Part shown: positions 1-7,003 of the stretch, one piece after another | Layout: each line of letters opens with the position of its first letter | Numbering within the stretch: the stretch's first letter is position 1 | From: Streptomyces pyxinae | GTDB lineage: Bacteria > Actinomycetota > Actinomycetes > Streptomycetales > Streptomycetaceae | Direction of reading: 5' to 3' | NCBI RefSeq assembly: GCF_024756275.1 | Contig: NZ_JANUGQ010000009.1 | Span: 62,001-126,000 of the forward strand | DNA length: 64,000 nucleotides | Notes under the pieces: generated by a model | What the model was told of the DNA's origin: nothing | Databases searched by the model: none | Seen by the model: only the letters and a program-made list of their open reading frames with translations | Translations under genes and position numbers: made by a program

Positions 1-919
1 CGATCTTCGGCAGCAGCCGGTCGTAGACGGCGGCGTCCGCGACCACCCGCTGCACCGAGATGCAGGACTGGCCGCCCTGGTAGTTGGAGAAGGTGGCGAT
101 CCGGGTGGCGGCCCAGTCCAGGTCCTCGTCGGAGGCCCAGTCGCCGAGCACCACGGCCGCGCCGTTGCCGCCCAGCTCCAGGGTGCAGTGCTTGTGCGGC
201 ACCGACTCCATGATCGCGTAGCCGACCTGCTCGGAGCCGGTGAAGGAGATGACCGGCAGCCGCTCGTCCTGGACCAGGGCGGGCATCTTGTCGTTGGCGA
301 CCGGCAGCACCGACCAGGACCCGGCCGGCAGCTCGGTCTCGGCCAGCAGCTCACCGAGGATCAGCCCGGAGAGCGGGGTGGCCGGGGCGGGCTTGAGGAT
401 GATCGGGACACCGGCGGCGATGGCCGGGGCGACCTTGTGGGCGCAGAGGTTCAGCGGGAAGTTGAACGGGGCGATGCCCAGCACGACGCCCTTGGGGAAG
501 CGGCGGGTCAGCGCCAGCCGGCCCTGGCCGCCGCCATCGGTGTCCAGGCGCTGGGCCTCGCCGCCGTTGAACCGGCGGGCCTCCTCGGCGGCGAACCGGA
601 AGACCGAGACGGCCCGGCCGACCTCGCCGCGCGCCCACTTGATGGGCTTGCCGTTCTCGGCGGAGATCAGCTGGGCGATCTCCTCGGTGCGCTCGGTGAG
701 GCGCTTGACGACATGGTCCAGGGCGGCGGCCCTGACGTGCGCCGGGGTGGCGGCGAACTCGTCCAGGACGGCGTGCGCGGCGGCCACGGCCTCTTCGACC
801 TGCTCGTCGGTGGGCACGCTGACGCTGCCGACCGTGCGGCCGTCCCAGGGGGAGGTGACGTCGAAGGAGGTCTCGCCGGTGGCCTGGCGGCCGGCGAGCC
901 AGAAGGCGGTGACGGTCAT
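1..919 (-). CDS. Aldehyde dehydrogenase family protein, 3' end cut by window edge
   Basis: The N-terminal 306 residues of an NAD(P)-dependent aldehyde dehydrogenase are visible; the C-terminus lies outside the window. The chosen start is the ATG at 919 (MTVTAFWLAG). The family landmarks are the N-terminal cofactor-binding region with APFNFPLN, the FTGSEQVG nucleotide-binding loop, the LELGGN segment carrying the general-base Glu, and GGQSC, whose Cys at about residue 286 is the catalytic nucleophile. The family oxidises aldehydes to acids. The nearby PucR regulator and gabT make succinate semialdehyde or a related amino-acid-derived aldehyde a reasonable substrate, but this is inference from context. 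Confidence 0.88.
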   Translation of the reverse strand, partial: MTVTAFWLAGRQATGETSFDVTSPWDGRTVGSVSVPTDEQVEEAVAAAHAVLDEFAATPAHVRAAALDHVVKRLTERTEEIAQLISAENGKPIKWARGEVGRAVSVFRFAAEEARRFNGGEAQRLDTDGGGQGRLALTRRFPKGVVLGIAPFNFPLNLCAHKVAPAIAAGVPIILKPAPATPLSGLILGELLAETELPAGSWSVLPVANDKMPALVQDERLPVISFTGSEQVGYAIMESVPHKHCTLELGGNGAAVVLGDWASDEDLDWAATRIATFSNYQGGQSCISVQRVVADAAVYDRLLPKI

Positions 920-1216
920 CGCGTAATCCCGGCCCTTTCGAGGCTGTGCGGTGGTGGGTTCTTGCGCTTGCCACCGTAGGGCCGGGGGCGGTGCCGGTGG
1001 TTTGTCCGCGATGGAGTGGTCCGGGACCCGCCCCTTCCGTTACGGAGCAGGGGGCCATCGTCGGCCACGGAGCAGGGGCCCGGCCGGGCCGCCCGGACGG
1101 CCCGGTGGCGGACCGGTTTCTCCCCGGCCGGGCGGCGGAACGGTTCCCCCTCGCCGGACGGCCGACCGGCTCTCCCCGGCTACGGCTCCGGCGCCGGACC
1201 GGTTCACCCGCTCGCG
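920..1216. other. Non-coding gap between two minus-strand genes
   Basis: About 300 bases separate the aldehyde dehydrogenase start from the end of the EamA gene. I see GC-rich inverted repeats and several CCGG-rich short repeats (for example ACCGGTT and CCGGCCGGGCGG) but no convincing gene. It should hold the promoter of the dehydrogenase and the terminator of the EamA gene; neither can be placed precisely. Confidence 0.4.
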
Positions 1217-2236
1217 TCAGCGTCCGCGTTCCGTACTGACGATCAGACAGACCCCGGCCAGCACGATCGCGCCGCCCAGCAGGACCGGCCCGGTCAGCTC
1301 CTCGCCCAGCAGCAGGACACCGAGGGCGACGGCGACGACCGGGTTGACGTACGCGTAGGTCGCCACCAGCCCGAGCGGGGCGCGCTGGAGGAGCCAGGCG
1401 TAGGCGGTGAAGGCGACCAGCGAGCCGAAGACGACCAGATAGCCCAGGGCCGTCCAGGAGCGGGCGGACCAGGCGGAGACGTCGAGGCCGCGCCACTCCC
1501 CCGCGACCAGGCCGGCCACCAGGCAGCCGAGGCCGCCGGCGAGCATCTCGTACGCGCTGGCCGCGAAGGGGTTGGCCGGCATCGGCAGCCGCCCGGACGT
1601 GAACGAGCCCACCGCCCACATGACGGTGCCCGCGACCACGGTGAGCACCGCGCCGATCCGTATCTCGCCGCCGAGCCCCGGCAGGGTGAGCACCCCGAGC
1701 CCGGCGAGCCCGAGCAGCACCCCCGCCAGGGCACCGGGACCCGGCCGGTCGCCGGTGACCCGGCGGAGCAGCACCACCCAGGCCGGGACGACGGCGACCA
1801 GCAGCGCGGCGAGCCCGGAGGGCACGGACCGCTCGGCGACCACGACCATGGCGTTGCCGCCGAGCAGCAGCAGAAGCCCGACCAGCGCGGCGGAGCCGAG
1901 TTCGCGCCGGCCGACCCGCAGTGCCGCCGGGCCCGTCCGCCACCGGACCAGGGCGGCGAGCAGCGCCCCGGCGACCAGGAAGCGCGCGGCGGCGGAGAGG
2001 AACGGCGGCATGGTCTCGACGACCACCCGGATGCCCAGATAGGTGGAGCCCCAGACCAGGTACACGACCGCCAGCGCCGCCCAGACCGCCCGGCCGGTCC
2101 CCCGGCGGCCGGGCGGCGCGGAGGGCGCGAGCGGTGCGGAAGGCGCGGGGCCGGGCGCCGGACCGGCCGGGGGCGCCGCGAGAGCCGGGGCACTCGCTGG
2201 GGGCCGAGGGGACGGAGGGGGCGAGGACGTTGTCAT
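1217..2236 (-). CDS. EamA (DMT superfamily) transporter
   Basis: An integral membrane protein of about 339 residues with ten hydrophobic segments in two homologous halves, as in EamA/RhaT drug-metabolite transporters. Recognisable features are YLVWGSTYLGIR in the first helix and the glycine-rich helices GLLLLLGGNAM and GVLLGLAGLGVL. The last half ends with VYVNP-like text (YAYVNPVVAVALGVLLLGE), a hallmark of the second EamA repeat. The N-terminus (about 40 residues, Pro/Ala-rich) is cytoplasmic and low complexity. ATG at 2236 (MTTSSPPP) is preferred over a GTG at 2260; neither has a good ribosome-binding site. Members export amino acids or other metabolites; the substrate here is unknown. Confidence 0.85.
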   Translation of the reverse strand: MTTSSPPPSPRPPASAPALAAPPAGPAPGPAPSAPLAPSAPPGRRGTGRAVWAALAVVYLVWGSTYLGIRVVVETMPPFLSAAARFLVAGALLAALVRWRTGPAALRVGRRELGSAALVGLLLLLGGNAMVVVAERSVPSGLAALLVAVVPAWVVLLRRVTGDRPGPGALAGVLLGLAGLGVLTLPGLGGEIRIGAVLTVVAGTVMWAVGSFTSGRLPMPANPFAASAYEMLAGGLGCLVAGLVAGEWRGLDVSAWSARSWTALGYLVVFGSLVAFTAYAWLLQRAPLGLVATYAYVNPVVAVALGVLLLGEELTGPVLLGGAIVLAGVCLIVSTERGR

Positions 2237-2363
2237 GGACGCGAGACTGGCGGAGATCACTCGGCAGGGGCAAAGACTTTGCCCGCGTCCGGGCAGAACG
2301 AGCCACCTTCACGCGGTGCGCGAGAGACACGACAAGCGGTGAACGGCCGAGAGGGCCGCAGAA

Positions 2364-2467
2364 GGTCGGCAGGGGGCGGTGAACGGCCGGCAGAGGGCGG
2401 CGAAGGGCCGGCAGAGGGCGCAGAAGGTCGGTGGAGGGCGGCGAAAGGCCGGTGGAGGGCGAGGAAG
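2364..2467. repeat. Tandem array of five 21-bp units
   Basis: Five units begin at 2364, 2385, 2406, 2426 and 2447 (the third is 20 bp). The consensus is GGYCGGYRGAGGGCGGYGAA plus one base. The plus strand is purine-rich. The array lies in the 440-base gap between the divergent EamA and DUF4190 genes, so it is upstream of both. The rest of the gap (2237-2363 and 2468-2677) shows no gene. Confidence 0.8.
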
Positions 2468-2677
2468 ACCCGAGGGCGGCGCCCCCGGAGGTTGGTCGGC
2501 AGCGGGCGGTCGGCGGGGGGCGAGGACGGCATCTGGTGATCAATCCGGTCGAGCCGGGAGTGACTGGTTGGTAACCTCACACGTCTCTCCGGACGATCAG
2601 CTCATCCGACGCTGCTCCCCCCTTCCGTGCCGCCGAGCTCCTCTGTTCCCCCGATTTCCCCGATCCCGAGGTCGCGC

Positions 2678-3688
2678 ATGCCCCTGCCCCCGCCGTCCGA
2701 CGCCCCGTCGCCCTGGGACGCCCCCGCCCCGGACGGACCGTCCGCCGAGCCCGCCGGGACGGCACCTCACCCGCCGGGCACCCCGGGTGCTCCGGGCGAT
2801 CCGGCCGGGCCAGGCACTCCGGGCGGCGCCCCGGGCACCTTCGGTCCGCCCGTGCCGGCCACCCCGGCCCGGGGTCACGGCACCCCGGCCGGGCCCGTGC
2901 CGCCGAAGCCGCAGAACGGGCTGGGCACCGCCGCGCTGACCCTGGGCGTGATCGGCGTCGTTCTCGGGATGCTGGTCGTGCTCTTCTGGCTCTCCTGGCT
3001 GCCCGCCCTGCTGGCCCTGATCTTCGGGATCATCGGCATGGTCCTCGCCCGCGGGGGCCGGGCCACCAACCGGGCCGTGGCGATCACCGGTGCCGTCCTG
3101 GGCGTCGTCGGACTGCTGATGTCGGCTGGCGGCGGGGTGCTGACCTTCACCACGGTGGCCGACAAGGTCCGGGAGGCCGAGGCCCGGGCCGACAAGGCCG
3201 ACAAGGCCGACAAGGAACGGACTGAGCGCGCGGCGGAGGCCCGGGCGTCGGCCTCCGCCTCGGCCGCCGCCGAAGCGGCCAGGAACCTGGCGTTCGGTGA
3301 CACCTTCACCTACGACAACGGCCTGCGGGTGACGGTCTCCGCCCCGGAGCCGTACGACCCGGGAGACGGCCTCGTCTTCGGCCACCGCAAGGGCAACCGG
3401 GCGGTGCTGATGAAGGTCACCATGGTCAACACCGGTCCCGCGGCGGTGGAGGTGGCGAAGATGGGCTGGCCCTCGGTCACGTCCGGCGGCGGAGCCGAGG
3501 CGGAGCTGATCGTCGACGGCACCGGGCGGACAAAGGTGATCGTCGACAGTCTCGCGCCGGGGCGGACGGCGGTCGGGGCGTACGCCCTCTCGCTGCCGCC
3601 CACGGCGGCCGGCGGACGGATCGAGGCGGCCTTCCCGCCCGACCGGTTCCGCCCGGACGGCCCCCGCTGGAACGGCGAGCTGGACTGA
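2678..3688 (+). CDS. DUF4190/DUF4352-type membrane lipoprotein-like protein
   Basis: About 336 residues. Residues 1-80 are Pro/Gly/Ala-rich and probably cytoplasmic. Two to three hydrophobic segments follow (GVIGVVLGMLVVLF, LPALLALIFGIIG, ITGAVLGVVGLL), typical of DUF4190. An Ala/Lys/Glu-rich stretch likely to form a coiled coil (ADKADKADKERTERA) leads to a C-terminal extracytoplasmic beta domain resembling DUF4352 (FGDTFTYDNGLRVTV ... RAVLMKVTMVNTGP). Function is unknown. ATG at 2678 has GAGG six bases upstream and is preferred to a GTG at 2627. The gene ends three bases before the stop of the convergent methyltransferase. Confidence 0.8.
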   Translation: MPLPPPSDAPSPWDAPAPDGPSAEPAGTAPHPPGTPGAPGDPAGPGTPGGAPGTFGPPVPATPARGHGTPAGPVPPKPQNGLGTAALTLGVIGVVLGMLVVLFWLSWLPALLALIFGIIGMVLARGGRATNRAVAITGAVLGVVGLLMSAGGGVLTFTTVADKVREAEARADKADKADKERTERAAEARASASASAAAEAARNLAFGDTFTYDNGLRVTVSAPEPYDPGDGLVFGHRKGNRAVLMKVTMVNTGPAAVEVAKMGWPSVTSGGGAEAELIVDGTGRTKVIVDSLAPGRTAVGAYALSLPPTAAGGRIEAAFPPDRFRPDGPRWNGELD

Positions 3689-3691
3689 CCG

Positions 3692-4354
3692 TCACTCCGC
3701 CGGGCGGCGCCGGACCCGCACCACGTTGTCCAGCCGGGTGCACTCGCGGCCGTCGGGGGCGGTCTGGCTCCGCTCGTACTCCTCGCAGCGCACCACCTCC
3801 CACTCCCCCGGCGGCAGGCTTAGCCCGGCGAGGACCTCGTCCGCCATCGGCAGGCTGACGCCCGGGTAGCCGTCCGGGTCCCACGGCGGCGGACCGGCGT
3901 GGCCCATCACCAGCAAGGTGCCGCCGGGCGCCACCGCCGCGACGGCGTCCCGCAGGATCCGCTCCCGGGGCATGCCCTCGCCCGGGGAGTGCAGAAAGCC
4001 GGAGGTCACCAGGTCGTACCGGCCCTCCGGGAACGAGACGGCGAGGTCGTGGCGCTGCCACTCGATCAGGTCGGCCAGGCCCTCTTCCGCCGCCTGCCGG
4101 GCCCCGCGCTCCAGCGCCACCCCGGAGATGTCGGCGGCCGTCACCCGCCAGCCCTGCCGGGCCAGCCAGAGGGCGTCGCCGCCCTCGCCGCAGCCGAGGT
4201 CCAGGGCGTGGCCCGGGGTGAGGCCGGTGATCTCGGCGACCAGGGTCGCGTTGGGCCTGCCGCTCCATACGCGGTCGCGTCCGGCGTACCGCTCGTCCCA
4301 GTAATCGGCGTCGTACGAAGAGGAGTTCGCCGGATTCGGCGCGTCGGTCGTCAT
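3692..4354 (-). CDS. Class I SAM-dependent methyltransferase
   Basis: A 220-residue Rossmann-fold methyltransferase. Motif I is ALDLGCGEGGDALWLA, followed by the acidic end of strand 2 (VTAADIS) and a motif IV-like DLVTSGFLHSP. The N-terminal YWDERYAGRDRVWSG resembles the tellurite-resistance TehB / thiopurine methyltransferase-like group common in actinomycetes. The substrate cannot be deduced. The start is ATG at 4354 (MTTDAPN); the upstream region has only a weak ribosome-binding site. It is convergent with the DUF4190 gene and downstream of the PucR gene on the same strand with about 98 bases between them. Confidence 0.85.
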   Translation of the reverse strand: MTTDAPNPANSSSYDADYWDERYAGRDRVWSGRPNATLVAEITGLTPGHALDLGCGEGGDALWLARQGWRVTAADISGVALERGARQAAEEGLADLIEWQRHDLAVSFPEGRYDLVTSGFLHSPGEGMPRERILRDAVAAVAPGGTLLVMGHAGPPPWDPDGYPGVSLPMADEVLAGLSLPPGEWEVVRCEEYERSQTAPDGRECTRLDNVVRVRRRPAE

Positions 4355-4452
4355 GGGGCCGATGGTGTGCCGGGCGGGGGGCCGGTGCCAATTCTTCTTG
4401 CGGTTCCGGCAAAGGTACGGCGTCGGCCGTGCGGCCCGCCGGGGCCCGGCCG

Positions 4453-6012
4453 TCAGCCGCCGGTGGCCTCGCCGGTCGTCTTGAGCGCCAGCCAGAGCTC
4501 CATCCGGACGTCCGGGTCGTCCAGCGAACGGCCCAGGATCTCCTCCACCCGCCGCATCCGGTAGCGCAGGGTGTGGCGGTGGACGCCCAGATCGGCGGCG
4601 GCCGCGTCCCACTGGCCGTGCCGGGAGAGCCAGGCCCGCAGCGAGGCGACCAGATCGCCCCGGCCGGTGGCGTCGTGCTCCCGCAGCGCCCGCAGCAGCC
4701 CGTCGGCGAAGGCCCGTACCGCGTCGTCGGCGAGGAGCGGCAGCACCGAACCGGCCGCCAGTTCCTCGTGCTCCACCAGCGCCCGGCCCCGGCGGCGGGC
4801 CACCGAGAGCGCCTGTTCGGCCTGCTTGTACGCGCCGGCCGCCGCTATCGGCCCGGCCGGCGCGGAGAGGCCGATCGCCAGCCCGGCCTCGTCCGCCTGC
4901 TGGGCGGCGTACCCCTCGCAGGCACCGGCCACCGCGCCGCCGTCCGCCGCCAGCACCACCAGCCGCTCGTCCCCCTCGGGCACGGTCAGCACCGCCTCGC
5001 CCGCGTGGGCGGCGGCCGCCTCCAGGGACTCCGCCAGCACCCCGAGCGGGGGGCCGGCCGCCGGGTCCCGGTCGCCGGCCGGCTCCGCGATCAGCAGCCG
5101 GAACGGGGCGTCCAGCAGCCGGTCGTACAGGTCGCCGGCGACCGTCCGGGCGTGGTCGGGCAGGCCGGAGAGCAGCAGCCGCAGCACCGCGGCGCCCAGC
5201 CGCTGTTCGGCGGCGGCGAGCGAGCGGGACCGCTCGGTGGTGAGGGTCAGCAGGGCGACGGCCGAGTGCACGGCGTACCGCTCGGCCGTGCCCAGCGCGG
5301 ACCCGGTACCGACCGCCAGCGCCCCGCGCACCCGCCGGCCGGTGCCCAGCGACTGGAGCTCCACCCGGTCCTCGGTACCGGCGGTGACCGCGCTGGCCGG
5401 GGCGGCCCGGTCCCGCAGCCGCCGCACGTCCGGGGTGAGCCGGGTGGCCCGCCGGGTCGCCCACGGCGGGGCGGCGGCCACCACCGCCCCGGAGGCGTCA
5501 TAGAGCGCCGCCCAGCCCTTGACCTGCGCCGCGAGCCGGGCGACCACCGCGTCCGGGCCCTCCCCGAGGGCTGCCCGGGTCAGCTCCCGCTGCGCCTCGA
5601 ACCCGGCGGTGACCGCCCGGTACTGGTCGGCCGCGATGGCCGCCGAGACCGCCTTGGCGATCGCCAGGAAGGCGGTCGGCCGGGGCACCTCAAGCAGCGG
5701 CATGCCCTCGGCGCGGGCCGCCGCGAGCAGCGCCGCCGGGACCTCCTCGTAGTGGACGCCCACCCCGAAGCCCAGCCCGGCCACCCCGGCGTCCGCCAGC
5801 CGCCGGACGTACCGGCCCACCGCCTCCGGATCCTCGGCGTCCAGCGTCAGACCGGTGATGAGCAGCAGCTCGCCGCCCTCCATGTACGGCACCGGGTCGG
5901 CCAGCTCACTGGCGTGCGCCCACCGGACGGGCGTGCCGAGCCGGTCCTCCCCGGCGCGGACGACGAGCTTCAGCGCCGAGTGCTGGACGAGCGAGGCGAG
6001 CGTGGGCGGCAT
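4453..6012 (-). CDS. PucR family transcriptional regulator
   Basis: A regulator of about 519 residues with PucR architecture. The N-terminal PucR sensory domain contains GGELLLITG and AGLGFGVGVHYEEVP. A central GGDEF-like/CdaR region follows (SVARRRGRALVEHEEL near the end). The C-terminal helix-turn-helix of the PucR/CdaR type reads WDAAAADLGVHRHTLRYR, then MRRVEEILGRSLDDPDVR. Proteins of this class usually activate or repress nearby purine, GABA or amino-acid catabolic genes. Here gabT and an aldehyde dehydrogenase flank it, which suggests control of GABA use. Start ATG 6012 (MPPTLASLVQH) fits the family N-terminus; an upstream GTG at 6132 would add an atypical 40 residues. Confidence 0.88.
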   Translation of the reverse strand: MPPTLASLVQHSALKLVVRAGEDRLGTPVRWAHASELADPVPYMEGGELLLITGLTLDAEDPEAVGRYVRRLADAGVAGLGFGVGVHYEEVPAALLAAARAEGMPLLEVPRPTAFLAIAKAVSAAIAADQYRAVTAGFEAQRELTRAALGEGPDAVVARLAAQVKGWAALYDASGAVVAAAPPWATRRATRLTPDVRRLRDRAAPASAVTAGTEDRVELQSLGTGRRVRGALAVGTGSALGTAERYAVHSAVALLTLTTERSRSLAAAEQRLGAAVLRLLLSGLPDHARTVAGDLYDRLLDAPFRLLIAEPAGDRDPAAGPPLGVLAESLEAAAAHAGEAVLTVPEGDERLVVLAADGGAVAGACEGYAAQQADEAGLAIGLSAPAGPIAAAGAYKQAEQALSVARRRGRALVEHEELAAGSVLPLLADDAVRAFADGLLRALREHDATGRGDLVASLRAWLSRHGQWDAAAADLGVHRHTLRYRMRRVEEILGRSLDDPDVRMELWLALKTTGEATGG

Positions 6013-6132
6013 GGGACCGGCGGACCTTCGGGAGCGGGTTTTTCGCCGTCCCGTATGAACGACGCCCCCCAAGTCTGCCAGCACGTCCCACTCCCGCACC
6101 CCAACCGGTACCCGGTCGAGGGCGGGGCGCAC

Positions 6133-6244
6133 CGGGCGGCCCTCCCCTTGGGCCGACCGGGCAACCGCCCGCTCACGGGGCCGACCCGGAGAACAGGCGA
6201 ATGAAAACGGGGCCCGTTGCTACCATCACCCCAGCTCACGAAGT
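6133..6244 (+). promoter_or_regulatory. Probable CRISPR leader
   Basis: The sequence just upstream of the first repeat contains a short A-rich patch (GAATGAAAACGGGG) and ends CAGCTCACGAAGT directly at repeat 1. Type I-E arrays carry their leader on the 5' side of repeats in this orientation. The repeats at the far end are the most degenerate, which also fits a leader on the left. This is inferred from position and polarity; no IHF-like or promoter box was proven. Confidence 0.5.
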
Positions 6245-7003
6245 GTCGGCCCCGCGCTTGCGGGGGTGGTCCCGACCTGGAGTGGCGGGACTACAGCAAG
6301 GCCGAGTCGGCCCCGCGCTTGCGGGGGTGGTCCCGACTTGATCCAGTTGGACCAGGCGGTGTCGGCGTCGGCCTCGCGCTTGCGGGGGTGTTCCGGCCGT
6401 GGGGGTGAAGGCCGTCGGCCGGAGCGCGTCGGCCCCGCGCGGGCGGGGGTGTTCCGTCCGGGACCGGGACGCCGTAGTGGGCGGACAGGTCGGCCCCGCG
6501 CTCGCGGGGGTGTTCCCTCCCGGAGCCCGCCCCGGCCGCGCCGCCCGGCGTCGGCCCCGCGCAGGCGGGGGTATTCCGGCGGACATGTCCGCGCTGAAGT
6601 ACAGCGTCGGGTCGGCCCCGCACGGGCGGGGGTGTTCCAGGCAGCAGCTTGACGCGCCGCCAAAGCCCCTCGTCGGCCCCGCGCACGCGGGGGTGGTCCG
6701 TCCTCGTGGACACGGGGCGCGTACGGGGTGTCGCCGGTCCCTGCGGTTGCGGGGGTGCTCCCCCGGTGACGATGTACTGGACGATGTCGGGCATGTCGGC
6801 CCCGCGATGCGCGGGGGTGTTCCCCTGCCGCCCGTAGTGGCGGAGGCCCCGATCCCGTCGGCCCCGCGGATGTGGGGGTGTCCCGATCGGGGCGATGACC
6901 CAGACGTTCGCCAGGGGTCGGCCCCGCGACGGCGGGGGTGGACCGCCAACCGGGCCTGCCGCCCGGCGCAGCCTCGTCGGCCCCGCCGAAGCGGGGGCCC
7001 TAC
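6245..7003 (+). CRISPR. Solitary type I-E-like CRISPR array, 13 divergent repeats and 12 spacers
   Basis: Repeats start at 6245, 6306, 6367, 6428, 6489, 6550, 6611, 6672, 6733, 6795, 6857, 6917 and 6976. The period is 61 bp for the first eight, then 59-62. Each repeat is built as GTCGG, stem CCCCGC, a 4-nt loop, stem GCGGGG, then GTGTTCC or a variant; the total is 28 nt (29 in repeats 9 and 10). Spacers are 31-33 nt and all different. Repeats 1 and 2 are identical; the others all differ, mostly in the loop: GCTT, GCTT, GCTT, GCGG, GCTC, GCAG, ACGG, GCAC, GGTT, GATGC, GGAT, GACG, CGAA. Stem changes (repeats 3, 9 and 11) give only U-G wobbles. No cas gene is visible in the window. Repeat 13 overlaps the stop codon of the neighbouring ATPase gene and may really be that gene's terminator. 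Confidence 0.9.
6978..7003 (-). terminator. Hairpin with TTCG tetraloop at the 3' end of the ATPase gene
   Basis: On the minus strand the stop codon TAG runs straight into GGCCCCCGC, TTCG, GCGGGGCC: a GC stem closed by the very stable C(UUCG)G loop, right after translation ends. It coincides with the thirteenth CRISPR-like repeat. No U-tract follows, which is usual for Streptomyces terminators. Confidence 0.5.

Noticed and set aside
351..2543. A 730-codon minus-strand open frame through the EamA gene
   Set aside because: High GC makes long antisense and alternative frames common; the product is Arg/Pro-rich with no family resemblance, and the EamA frame explains the region.
6226..6663. Minus-strand open frame with repeated NTPARAGPT-like peptide (also longer frames across 6.2-7.0 kb)
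   Set aside because: It is the translation of the CRISPR repeats; the repeating peptide has the 61-bp array period and no independent support as a protein.
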